Of a DNA stretch of 64,000 nt, positions 7,640 through 16,488 are shown one piece after another; the stretch's first letter is position 1, and each line of letters opens with the position of its first letter. The position numbers were made by a program, and so were the translations under genes. The notes beneath the pieces were generated by a model, which saw only the letters and a program-made list of their open reading frames with translations, was not told where the DNA came from and made no database searches. The stretch spans positions 1-64,000 of the forward strand of contig NZ_JARXHX010000020.1 of NCBI RefSeq assembly GCF_031127835.1, written 5' to 3'. Source of the DNA: Pelagicoccus sp. SDUM812002 (GTDB lineage: Bacteria; Verrucomicrobiota; Verrucomicrobiia; Opitutales; Opitutaceae).

Positions 7640-8959
7640 TCAGGATCGAGAACAGCCAAACAAGCGCTCTTGTTGACACGAATCAAATTTCCTAGACCCG
7701 AAGGGACGGAAGTAATCGAAACCATCCCTGCATGACATCGTATCCTTGGCGAGGTAGAGTCTTCCTTGATGTTTTTTTACGATGCTGTCCAACTCCCTCA
7801 CGAGATCGGGTAGCTTCGAGTTCACTTTGAAGTCCAATGCTAAAGTATAGCCTTCAATAGGGAAAGAGTTGAAGGCATTCGGATTGTTTTTGCCGAATAA
7901 TTTCAATACTGCGAGGAAGGAGCCTTGCCCGCTTCTGTTAATGGCGTCAAGTAATTCGCCCAATCCAGCTTCGCTTGAAGCTAGCGGTAGGGCCATCTGG
8001 TACTGAATAAACCCTCCTTTTCCGTATATTCGATTCCATTCTAGTATGCTATCTAACGGGTAGAAGAATGTGTCATAGTCTACAACATTCGAAATGGTTC
8101 GCTTCAGCTGTTTGAAATAGTACAAAAAGTTGAAAACCTTAACGGTATATTTGTTCAGAGTAAAATTCGGAAAGAAAAATGGCACAGTCTTCTTGCCTTT
8201 TCGCCTCAGGTTCAGTGGAGCACCTTTATGCTTGCCCGGAAGCTCATCAATTGTCGCATGCTCTCCCCGCATCATTATGGAGCGTCCCTGGTTCGATCCC
8301 TTTTGCAGGCAATCGATCCACGCAACCGAATACGTCCATTGCTTCGATTCCTCGAACAATCTCATTATCTCCTTGAGGTTCTTAGCTTTGATACAGTCTT
8401 GCGTGATGTATGCGGTTTCAATCGGCTTTAACTGAAAGGTTGCTTGAGTGATAATGCCCGTCAGTCCCATGCCACCCACAGTCGCCCAAAAGAGCTCCGC
8501 ATTCCTCTCCCGAGAGCATTTCAACAGGTTGCCTTCTTCGCCGAGAAGCTGGAATTCCAACACATGCTCCGAAAAACAACCATCAACATGATGGTTCTTA
8601 CCATGAACGTCAGCCGCAATAGCCCCTCCTACGGATACGAACTTTGTGCCAGGAGTGACTGGGAGGAAAAAACCTTGCGGAACGCTTAATTCAAGCACGT
8701 CAGCTAGGAGCGTCCCTGCCTGGCAGGTCATGATCCCCGTCAAATAGTCAAATGCTAGGATCTTGTTGTAGCTGGTCATGTCGATGACCGTATCACTGAG
8801 GGCAGCATCACCATAGCATCGGCCGTTTCCTCGTGCCAAAAGGCTGTCGCTGTCCTTGAAATCTCGCAATAACGCTGCTTCGAAAGCAGGGTGACTGACC
8901 TGAGCTTCAACTTCAGGATAATTTCCCCAGTTGCTGATAGTCTTTTTGTGGAATGACAT
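7640..8959 (-). CDS. FAD-binding oxidase, DprE1-like (polyprenyl-phospho-ribose 2-epimerase subunit)
   Basis: The protein has 439 residues. The FAD-binding half carries RGNGRCYGDAALSD (43-56) and GGAIAADVHGKNHHVDG (111-127), which is close to the signature of decaprenylphosphoryl-ribose oxidase DprE1; later segments (FYPLDSILEWNRIYG, GGFIQYQMALP) also fit. DprE1 oxidises the 2-OH of lipid-linked ribose and DprE2 (here 1164-1904) reduces it to arabinose. After YLAKD the expected conserved tail is not recognisable and the chain ends in CQQERLFGCSRS, so a small indel near 7680-7730 is possible. It is divergent from the GT2 gene, with 356 bases between them. Confidence 0.87.
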   Translation of the reverse strand: MSFHKKTISNWGNYPEVEAQVSHPAFEAALLRDFKDSDSLLARGNGRCYGDAALSDTVIDMTSYNKILAFDYLTGIMTCQAGTLLADVLELSVPQGFFLPVTPGTKFVSVGGAIAADVHGKNHHVDGCFSEHVLEFQLLGEEGNLLKCSRERNAELFWATVGGMGLTGIITQATFQLKPIETAYITQDCIKAKNLKEIMRLFEESKQWTYSVAWIDCLQKGSNQGRSIMMRGEHATIDELPGKHKGAPLNLRRKGKKTVPFFFPNFTLNKYTVKVFNFLYYFKQLKRTISNVVDYDTFFYPLDSILEWNRIYGKGGFIQYQMALPLASSEAGLGELLDAINRSGQGSFLAVLKLFGKNNPNAFNSFPIEGYTLALDFKVNSKLPDLVRELDSIVKKHQGRLYLAKDTMSCRDGFDYFRPFGSRKFDSCQQERLFGCSRS

Positions 8960-9315
8960 GGTATCCTTTGCTGAATGGTGTTACCAGAGCTTTAATACGG
9001 CTCTGATCGCAAAGAATCAATACTTCGCGCCACAAAAAGAGGGTATGGCGGCTGCAAATGCTTTTGCAATCTCCGGTCGCTGAGCTTTCCTAGTTTTGAA
9101 CACAACGATTCCTCAAACCGCTAAAGTAAGATTCGGTAAAACCGAATACGCCCCAGATGAGGCAAAAAATTAAAAAAGGCCATCCGGAGCGGACTTCCCG
9201 TTGCGTCTGTTATATCGTAAGCTGCGAGGCGTTGGCTCGAAAATCGAGCTTGCCCCACAGGCGCTTCTAAGCAATTTCGCTTAACACCGAACCGCTTGAT
9301 TGGACATTTCGTAAA
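8960..9315. other. Divergent intergenic region with two short inverted repeats
   Basis: These 356 bases separate the DprE1-like gene from the GT2 gene and must hold both promoters. No convincing gene is seen. Two perfect inverted repeats with AAA loops are present: ATTCGGT/ACCGAAT at 9131-9147 and GCTCGA/TCGAGC at 9235-9249. They could be operators or small RNA hairpins. No clear -35/-10 pair was identified. Confidence 0.5.
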
Positions 9316-10167
9316 ATGAAGGAACCTCAACCAAAGTCAGTCTCATTTTGTATACCCTGCAAGAACCGTTTGAGCTACATCAAAGAGACACTTCCGGTAA
9401 ATCTGAATCACAATCGGAGGGATGAGGTGGAAACGGAATTTGTCCTCGTCGATTTTGCAAGCGAAGACGGTCTGTCTGATTGGGTAATCGAGAATTGCCG
9501 AGTAGAACTGGATTCTGGATACCTCAAACTTTTGTACACGCGCGCGATGCCAGGCTTCCACATGTCCCTTGCAAAGAACACTGCCCATGCCTTCGCGAGC
9601 GGAAAGATTCTAACAAGCTTGGACGCGGACAATTTTACAGGGCCCCGAGGGGGCCGATATGTCTACCAGACCCTTAAAAAGTGGGATTTCAAAGCGGTGC
9701 TTCACCAGTTCAGCGGTGAGTGGAGAGACGGCACTTCGGGCCGAACGTCCTACTGTCGCGAGCATTTCGTTGGCGTTGGCGGATACAACGAGCAATTGGA
9801 GCCTTTTGGTCACGAGGAGCTCGACCTGATAGCTCGAATGCGAGCGACATATTCAACAAAGGTCGTAAATGGGCTCAACACCTTGCTCCAACGCTTCTAC
9901 TATAGAAAAATAAAGAAAGTTAAAAGCCACCCGCGCTACAACCGAGCTATAAAGTCACCGCCGACCGGCGGCGAAACCTACCGAGATGAAATGCAAAAAA
10001 GGAACCGGCTCCGAAGCGATCAAGATATCGCCGCGAGCCGATTCATAGCAAATGGCGGAGCTTTCGGAATCGTCGAGGACATCGAGCAGTGGACAAACGG
10101 AAGTTTCTCTCCCTGCGAAACATTGCTCCATGAGCGGGGCCTTCAACCCAAATCGAGCCAAGTGTGA
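9316..10167 (+). CDS. Glycosyltransferase family 2-like protein with galactosyltransferase-type C-terminal segment
   Basis: This 283-residue GT-A fold enzyme opens with the nucleotide-binding segment VSFCIPCKNR. It has a DxD-type metal motif LDADNF (102-107) and a C-terminal GGYNEQLEPFGHEELDL block (155-171) like the Glyco_transf_7C/chondroitin-polymerase family. It probably adds one sugar from a nucleotide donor to the growing glycan in the cytoplasm. The tail after about residue 200 is basic and variable. It is followed by the GT-C gene, so both may act on the same polymer. Donor and acceptor are unknown. Confidence 0.82.
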   Translation: MKEPQPKSVSFCIPCKNRLSYIKETLPVNLNHNRRDEVETEFVLVDFASEDGLSDWVIENCRVELDSGYLKLLYTRAMPGFHMSLAKNTAHAFASGKILTSLDADNFTGPRGGRYVYQTLKKWDFKAVLHQFSGEWRDGTSGRTSYCREHFVGVGGYNEQLEPFGHEELDLIARMRATYSTKVVNGLNTLLQRFYYRKIKKVKSHPRYNRAIKSPPTGGETYRDEMQKRNRLRSDQDIAASRFIANGGAFGIVEDIEQWTNGSFSPCETLLHERGLQPKSSQV

Positions 10168-10231
10168 AGTTCGAGGTGGGCGCAACTGATTTGAAAATGC
10201 GTAGTCAGTCATGAATGGTGGAAATCGCGCC

Positions 10232-11755
10232 ATGACAAAGCATAAGCGTCTCTCGTCGCAGCTGCTCCCCCTTATCATCATTTTGATAGTCGGAACGGCC
10301 CTACGTTTCTACCATATAGGCGGCGAATCCCTGTGGCAGGACGAAGGAACGTCCCATGCGTTTGCCACAATGCCGCTAGGCGACCTGCTTGGGGAAAAAG
10401 GCAAGGCCGAAACAAATCCGCCACTGTACTATTTCTTGTTGCATCTATGGGTTCATATATTTGGAGACTCAGAGGCTGCCCTGAGAACTCCTTCCGCCTT
10501 GTTCAGCGTGCTCTCGCTAGTTTTCACCTACGCAGCTGGACATTGGTTCATGAATCGGCGAGCGGGGTTATTCGCCGCTGCAATTTCCGCAACGATGCCT
10601 TTCCATGTCGAATATGCTCAAGAAGCCCGAGCTTATACGTTGATGCTGCTAGGCGCGACAATCGCGGTGGCCGGCTTCGCCAGGCTCTTGAGAAACCCCG
10701 ATTCCGCTGGCACCACACTCCGCCTCAACCGAGATTGGAGGGCATGGTCATTATATATACTGGGCACCAGCATTACCCTTTACGCCCATAACGCTGGAGT
10801 TTTCCTTCCGAGTTCGCTGACGATCGCCGCGGTCATCGCATTCTGCTTGAAGCCGAAGCAATTCGGAATAGGATTTGCAGCCAACTGGCTGGCAGCAAAC
10901 GTGATCGTTATCCTGATATGGCTGCCTTGGATATTGGTGGTTCTCAACCAAGTGAACGACATGAGTTCCTTTTGGATTCAGCTGCCGAATCCGGTCGAGA
11001 TACTAAATACGCCTTTGCAAATTTATCTGCCAATCCCCAACCCCGCTCGACTACTCTCGAAACTGGCCGTAGCCGTAGCGGGAATCGCATTTGCAGCATA
11101 TTGTTTCCGAAGGAAACGATGGGATCTCTTTGCCGCCATGGCGCTCCTAACCGGAAGCGTGTTCGTGCAGGTATGGATCGCTAGCCTATATCAACCAATC
11201 TTCATCCCTCGTATCTTCGTCTGGACCCTGCCAATGTTTGCCCTCGCGATGGCAATAGGTACCGCATCGATTTCTAAGCCAAGCGCGAGGTACCTACTGG
11301 CAGGATGCTTGATCGCAGCGAACCTCCTGGCACTGCCTAAATACTATAATAAGCCTGACAAGGAATACTGGCGTCAGCTGGCCGAGGCCTACGAGCAAGT
11401 GGACAACAAAGAAACACTCACCTTGATCTATCCGGCCGATATTCACATGCCCTTGGGCTATTACCTCGGCCCCGCTCATTTGTTGGAAGAAAGTGCGATG
11501 GGGATTGTAAACAACGGCGACCCAATTAAGGTCTACGGGAGTCACTTGGTAGATAAGCTGGTCCGAGTTAACGAAATCCGTTCAAAGGTGAAAGAGCATC
11601 AAAGGCTGTTAATTGTAATCCGGGAAACAAAAACTACCGACGCAGCTGAGGTTTACAGCAGCCTTGAAACGGAGTTCATACTGAACACCTTGTACCAAAA
11701 GGGCCACCTTAGCATCACCGAAGGCATTACCCGTGAGATCTCCGCTACCCAATAA
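10232..11755 (+). CDS. GT-C glycosyltransferase, family 39/ArnT-like (polyprenyl-phospho-sugar dependent)
   Basis: This membrane protein of about 507 residues has roughly ten helices. The first periplasmic loop begins with the acidic motif GGESLWQDEGTSH, followed by NPPLYYFLLHLW and EARAYTL, as in PMT_2/GT39-83 enzymes that use a polyprenyl-phosphate sugar as donor on the periplasmic side. ATG 10232 is preferred because it has GGTGGA upstream (10215-10220) and begins directly before helix 1; ATG 10211 is possible. Given the DprE1/DprE2/UbiA-like genes nearby, polyprenyl-phospho-arabinofuranose is a reasonable donor (inference); mannose or aminoarabinose donors are alternatives. Confidence 0.83.
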   Translation: MTKHKRLSSQLLPLIIILIVGTALRFYHIGGESLWQDEGTSHAFATMPLGDLLGEKGKAETNPPLYYFLLHLWVHIFGDSEAALRTPSALFSVLSLVFTYAAGHWFMNRRAGLFAAAISATMPFHVEYAQEARAYTLMLLGATIAVAGFARLLRNPDSAGTTLRLNRDWRAWSLYILGTSITLYAHNAGVFLPSSLTIAAVIAFCLKPKQFGIGFAANWLAANVIVILIWLPWILVVLNQVNDMSSFWIQLPNPVEILNTPLQIYLPIPNPARLLSKLAVAVAGIAFAAYCFRRKRWDLFAAMALLTGSVFVQVWIASLYQPIFIPRIFVWTLPMFALAMAIGTASISKPSARYLLAGCLIAANLLALPKYYNKPDKEYWRQLAEAYEQVDNKETLTLIYPADIHMPLGYYLGPAHLLEESAMGIVNNGDPIKVYGSHLVDKLVRVNEIRSKVKEHQRLLIVIRETKTTDAAEVYSSLETEFILNTLYQKGHLSITEGITREISATQ

Positions 11756-11990
11756 CTGCAGAACTCCTCGGCAACTCGCTCCGGAGCGAAGGCACCGAAT
11801 GGAACAGGGCTCCGATTTTCCTAAGGTAGATCGATAACCCTCCGAAGTACGTTATCGCGACCTCGTTCAGGCACTGAAGCCTTTGCGAGTAGCAAACAAC
11901 CCGATGGCAATCTTAGGCTCCCAGCCGAGAGCCTGCAAGCGACAGAAAACAACGAATTACATTTTGATAGAGCTGAATCCCAATTCACCA

Positions 11991-12881
11991 ATGCCTACCC
12001 TGAAGCCCCCAAACAAACAAGCCGTCATCGTGCTCGCGATTACGATTGGAGTGTTGTCACTGCTCTTCGTTACACCACTCCAGCACCTATGGGCGCTGGC
12101 TCGAAGCAGCGATCTCTATTCTCATGTCATCCTGATTCCATTGGTCTCAGTCTATCTGGCTTGGGATACGAATCGCTCTCAAGTGATCGAGCCCTCGAGA
12201 CCTAAGCGATCCCTCGCTCTCTTCCCTATCGGACTCGGCCTCGTCTCATTACTCGCCTTCTTCCTTGGCTCTGAAAATCCATTGAATCCCGATCAAATCG
12301 AGGATTACCTTGCGTATTCAATTTTCTCTTACACTTGCTTCATCATCGCAGCAATCTTCCTGCTATTTGGAGTAAAAACAATCCAAAGCCAAATCTTTGC
12401 GATTCTCTTCCTCCTGCTAATAACTCCGTTCCCCGTCGCTGTAAGAGAGGGAATACAGGTGTTTTTTCAACACACGTCTGCCGAAGTCGCTTACTGGGGC
12501 ATCAAGCTTATCGGCGTTCCTATTTTTCGAACGGACCTCATTTTCGAGATGCCTACTATTTCGATGGAGGTAGCACCACAATGCAGCGGCCTACGCTCTA
12601 GCTTAGTACTCTTCATCACCAGCTTGGTGGCCTCTTTTCTTTTTCTGAAAAGCCCTTGGAAACGGGCTATTTTCGTATCGCTCTTCATCCCGATCGGAAT
12701 CCTTCGAAACGCCATCAGGATAACGGTGCTTGCGTGGCAATGCTACTACATCGACCCTGCGATGATAGACGGCTGGTTTCACAGGCAAGGTGGGCAACCG
12801 CTTTTCGCGGTGACACTAATCCCAGTTTTTATCGTGCTCTGGCTATTTCGCAGGTCCGAGAGCAAAGCTGCTGGAGTGTGA
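11991..12881 (+). CDS. Exosortase/archaeosortase family membrane protease-transpeptidase
   Basis: From ATG 11991 the product has 296 residues and about eight helices. Exosortase signatures are SDLYSHVILIPL near the N-terminus, the catalytic Cys198 in APQCSGLRSS, the NAIR motif (Arg243) and His264 in GWFHRQGG. These enzymes cut C-terminal sorting tails from exported proteins and probably attach them to a surface anchor. The upstream TTG at 11883 would add a non-hydrophobic leader and is less likely. No fused EpsI domain is present. It precedes PrsT, PrsK and PrsR homologues, the usual companions in EPS-linked exosortase loci. No target protein with a PEP-like tail was recognised in the window. 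Confidence 0.9.
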   Translation: MPTLKPPNKQAVIVLAITIGVLSLLFVTPLQHLWALARSSDLYSHVILIPLVSVYLAWDTNRSQVIEPSRPKRSLALFPIGLGLVSLLAFFLGSENPLNPDQIEDYLAYSIFSYTCFIIAAIFLLFGVKTIQSQIFAILFLLLITPFPVAVREGIQVFFQHTSAEVAYWGIKLIGVPIFRTDLIFEMPTISMEVAPQCSGLRSSLVLFITSLVASFLFLKSPWKRAIFVSLFIPIGILRNAIRITVLAWQCYYIDPAMIDGWFHRQGGQPLFAVTLIPVFIVLWLFRRSESKAAGV

Positions 12882-13319
12882 CAACGAGAGTGACCAAGCC
12901 TCCGCCGGGCCCGCAAGGCGAAATCTCGGTAAGCGGCGCAAAGCTGAAATCCTGACAAAACTGAGCCTGCAAGTGCGCAATTGATAAAAAAGGTTCACTT
13001 CGACTCCGTCTCGAGGGATTCCTTTCATGTTGCTCAAGGAAAGACTCTCGTCTCGAATGGCTCTGTAATCGAGAAGCTGGCTAGTACCCGCACGTCAAAA
13101 TGCTTCATCAACCTCCGTCGACCGTTGAGTATTGGAGAGACACCTTTCGGATTGAGTCGAACTTTGGTTAAACATTTCGCTTCGCTCACTAGAGGAAACC
13201 TGCTTGATCACTAAACGTTTACGCGAAGAAACCGACCTAAGACTGGAGAAGTAGCTCTACAAAGCCCTATCTTCGATATTCCGTCGCCCAAAAAAAAATT
13301 CCACATCCCTTTCGAATTC
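12882..13319. other. Intergenic region before the PrsT-like gene
   Basis: These 438 bases between the exosortase and the TPR lipoprotein contain no open frame with recognisable protein character. In other loci an EpsI gene can follow the exosortase; nothing like it is seen here. A promoter for the prsT-like gene is expected, but no sigma-54 (GG-N10-GC) or clear sigma-70 site stood out. An A-run (about 13290-13299) precedes the start of the gene. Confidence 0.45.
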
Positions 13320-16300
13320 ATGAATCCAAAATCCATAGCCACACTTTTCCTCGTAGGTATCACCTCCATTCTCTTATCAGGATGCGGAGGCTCCGATCCG
13401 GCGAGTCTCATCCAAAAAGCCGAAGACCAAGTTGAACTGGGCAAATTCGCCGAGGCTGAGATTCTCCTTAAGAATGTCTTGCGCGAGGATGAAAAAAATC
13501 CGCAAGCTCTCGCACTTGTTGGCGAAATCTACAATCAGCAAGGACGCATCCGCGATGCCTTCCAAGTCCTTACCGCCGTCAAACAACTAAACCCCGAGGA
13601 CGCGAACAGTCTCGCCACCCTCGCGAGTATCGAACTGGCCGTCGGAATGCGCGAAGAAGCGCTCGTCGACGCCCGTGCAGCGCTAGAGATCGACCCAGGT
13701 AACGCCAACGCCCCCGTAATACTGGCCGAACTGTCGAGCTCACCGGCGGACAATGCTCAAACGAAAGAATGGCTCTTGTCTCTTCCTGCCACCGCTTCCA
13801 TCCACGCGGCAATCGGCTCGCTCGAGCTCAGCTCCGGAAACACAGCCGCAGCAAGTAAGCGATTCGAACAAGCCATCGAAGCTGCCCCCGACTCTTACGT
13901 TGGGTATGCTGGCCGCTTCCAAGTTCTGCTTACGCAGAAGAAGCAAGAAGAAGCCATGGACGCCTTCGCTCAAGCCGCCCAAGCCGCCCCACCACGGTCT
14001 GGAATTCGCGTACGATACGTGCAGTACTTGCAGCAATCGCAAGGCGACGAGGCCGCCAAAACCGAGCTAGAGGAGATCTTAAACTCAGCCCCCGACTACC
14101 TCCCCGCCTTATCTCTAGCAGCTGAACTTGCCGCTAAAACGGGGAATATCGACGAGTCCAGGAAATTCACGGAGCGTGCGCTACGGCTCGACCCGATCGA
14201 TCAAACCGCCCTTCGGATTAAAGGGACGCTCTTGATCATGGAGAAAAAAGTCGACGAAGCCATTACGCACCTCGAAAAAGCACTCGAATACTATCCAGAC
14301 GACGCCAAAACAAATTATCAGATAGCCCTAGCCTATCTCGCCAAAGGAGCTTCCTCCAAAGCAAAATCCAGCCTGTTTCGCGTAGTGGAACGCCAACCAG
14401 GACACTTCGAAGCTACTGCGTTGCTCTGCACAATATTGGTTCAGGAGCAGGACCTCAGCGGAGCTATTGTTACAATGGAAGACTTCCTGAAAGTGAATCC
14501 GAATTCGTTACAGGGCTACCTTCTCCTCGCCGACGTCTATACCCGAAAAGGAGAAAACGAAGCAGCCTTGGCAATCTACAAGAAACTAGAAGAGGCTCAA
14601 CCCAACAATCCTCAATTGGACTACCTCTCAGGGCTCTCCCACCTCAGGGGGCAGAATCGCAGCGATGCCCGTTCTGCATTTGAGTCCGTCCTCTCGGACA
14701 ATCCATTGCATTTCCAATCCGTCGAACAATTGACCGCGCTCGACGTAGGCGAGCGCAATTACGAAGCCGCCTTAGACCGGATCGACCAAACTATAGCCGC
14801 ATCACCTGGCACAAGCGTACTCCACACTCTTCGAGCTCAAATCTTGCAATCGAAAGGAGATACTGAGGCCGCGCTCAAAGCACTAGATACCTCAATCAAG
14901 CTCGACGGAAACAACAGGACAGCTCGAACTCTCTACGCCCGCATTCTACTCGCTCAAGGCAAGGAGGACGAGGCCTTGACCCAATACAGGGCGATGCTCG
15001 ACAACAATCCTGACGATATCGAAGCGAGAATGACGATCGCCACTTTATACGAACGAACGAAGCGATTCTCATTGGCTGCCGAGGAATACGAACAGATCCT
15101 CAAAGTGAACGATGCTTCAATCCAAGCATTGAACAACCTCGCCTACCTTTACTCCACCGCTATTTCGAATCCCGAGCGAGCGTTTGATCTAGCAGAAAAA
15201 GCGAGAGCCTTATCCCCTGACAACCCCTACCTCGCTGACACTTTCGGTTGGATTCTATTCAAGCGAGGAGATTATACTTGGGCCAAAAACGTGTTGAGCG
15301 ACAGCTATAGGAAACTTCAGGGTAACGCAGAGGTAGCTTACCACCTCGGCTCGGCACTTTATTACGTCGGAGAACTTGAAGCTGCCGAAAAGCATTTGAG
15401 AGATGCAGCTGAAAGCGAGCAGACGTTCGACGGTCGCGATGACGCCGTACGAAAAGTTCAATTACTCTCGATAGATACCACAGCCATAGAGCCGGCCGAT
15501 TCCAGCTTACTCGAGGACGCCAGCCAAGACGGAGACCCGGTCGCTTGGGTTGTTAGGGCTCAAATCGATGAAGCCATGAAAAAGGATGGAGAAGCACTTT
15601 CTAAGTACCAGAAAGCACTGAAAATCAGCTCCGACCACCTTACAGCTCTACTAGGAGAAGCCCAGCTCCTCGCTGAATCAGGAAAGCTCGAGAGAGCCAG
15701 CGAACGGGTCGAGCGAGCTGCTAAGTTAAAGCCAAACAACCCTGCCGCAATATCTCTGCAAGGACAGATTGCATTCCTCAAAGGCGATCACTCAAGGGCC
15801 GTAAACCGACTATCCGAAGCTGCTCGAATCGCACCCAACAATGCAAGGACACAAAGATACTTAGCTCTTTCTGCTTTCGCGATCGGAGATATCCAAAGAG
15901 CGCGAGCGGCTGCAGCACAATCCTTGACCATATCAGAATCGGTTGAAATTTCATCGTGGCTTGCGGGGCTTGATGCACTTCAGGATCCCGATCTAGCGCC
16001 TTCATCAGAGTCGCTGCTACCAAAACCAATAAAGGACCTGATCGACGGCTTGCGGTCGCTGGAATCCGAAAACCTGTCAGATGCTAAACAGAAATTCGCT
16101 GCAGTCCTCGAAACCTACCCCCTGCAAATACAGGCAAAGCTCGGTATGGCAGAGATCCTCGCCGAGGACGCTTCCAATGCAGGCGAGGTGGAACGTCTCG
16201 CTGACGAGGTGCGAAAACTAGATCGCGTTAATTCTACCGCAGTTGCTCTTCAAGGGATTGCCGCATTTCAAAAAGACAAACCAGAACAAGCTCTCCAAAT

Positions 16301-16394
16301 TTTGAATACGCTTACAGACGAGCAAGTATCCAAGCAGAGCCCGAGGATCCAAACAAAAATTCAAGAAATATTGTCCAGCAACAGCGGAAATTGA
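13320..16394 (+). CDS. prsT: PrsT-like giant TPR-repeat lipoprotein of the exosortase system
   Basis: The 1024-residue protein begins with a lipoprotein signal and lipobox LSGC (Cys22). The rest is almost wholly tetratricopeptide repeats, with repeated A-x-x-x-Y/F-x-x-A-L-x-x-x-P-x-N/D patterns and only short breaks, one near residue 730. Length, lipobox, continuous TPRs and position between an exosortase and PrsK/PrsR fit the PEP-CTERM-system TPR protein PrsT. It is likely outer-membrane anchored and holds together the polysaccharide export or assembly machinery. It should be cotranscribed with the kinase that begins 94 bases later. A general TPR scaffold is the conservative alternative. Confidence 0.87.
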   Translation: MNPKSIATLFLVGITSILLSGCGGSDPASLIQKAEDQVELGKFAEAEILLKNVLREDEKNPQALALVGEIYNQQGRIRDAFQVLTAVKQLNPEDANSLATLASIELAVGMREEALVDARAALEIDPGNANAPVILAELSSSPADNAQTKEWLLSLPATASIHAAIGSLELSSGNTAAASKRFEQAIEAAPDSYVGYAGRFQVLLTQKKQEEAMDAFAQAAQAAPPRSGIRVRYVQYLQQSQGDEAAKTELEEILNSAPDYLPALSLAAELAAKTGNIDESRKFTERALRLDPIDQTALRIKGTLLIMEKKVDEAITHLEKALEYYPDDAKTNYQIALAYLAKGASSKAKSSLFRVVERQPGHFEATALLCTILVQEQDLSGAIVTMEDFLKVNPNSLQGYLLLADVYTRKGENEAALAIYKKLEEAQPNNPQLDYLSGLSHLRGQNRSDARSAFESVLSDNPLHFQSVEQLTALDVGERNYEAALDRIDQTIAASPGTSVLHTLRAQILQSKGDTEAALKALDTSIKLDGNNRTARTLYARILLAQGKEDEALTQYRAMLDNNPDDIEARMTIATLYERTKRFSLAAEEYEQILKVNDASIQALNNLAYLYSTAISNPERAFDLAEKARALSPDNPYLADTFGWILFKRGDYTWAKNVLSDSYRKLQGNAEVAYHLGSALYYVGELEAAEKHLRDAAESEQTFDGRDDAVRKVQLLSIDTTAIEPADSSLLEDASQDGDPVAWVVRAQIDEAMKKDGEALSKYQKALKISSDHLTALLGEAQLLAESGKLERASERVERAAKLKPNNPAAISLQGQIAFLKGDHSRAVNRLSEAARIAPNNARTQRYLALSAFAIGDIQRARAAAAQSLTISESVEISSWLAGLDALQDPDLAPSSESLLPKPIKDLIDGLRSLESENLSDAKQKFAAVLETYPLQIQAKLGMAEILAEDASNAGEVERLADEVRKLDRVNSTAVALQGIAAFQKDKPEQALQILNTLTDEQVSKQSPRIQTKIQEILSSNSGN

Positions 16395-16488
16395 GTGCCG
16401 TTCACTCAATCTCCGATCATTTCTGTTAGCGGCCTAACGCTCTGCCAGCCCGATTTTCAGAACAGCCCCCTTCTAGTCCCTAAAACTC

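Noticed and set aside
9121-9330. 69-residue minus-strand frame in the DprE1-GT2 gap
   Set aside because: No start context, no recognised family, and it overlaps the GT2 start; inverted repeats lie in it.
12981-13214. 77-residue frame between exosortase and prsT, checked as an EpsI-like gene
   Set aside because: No EpsI character, signal peptide or motif.
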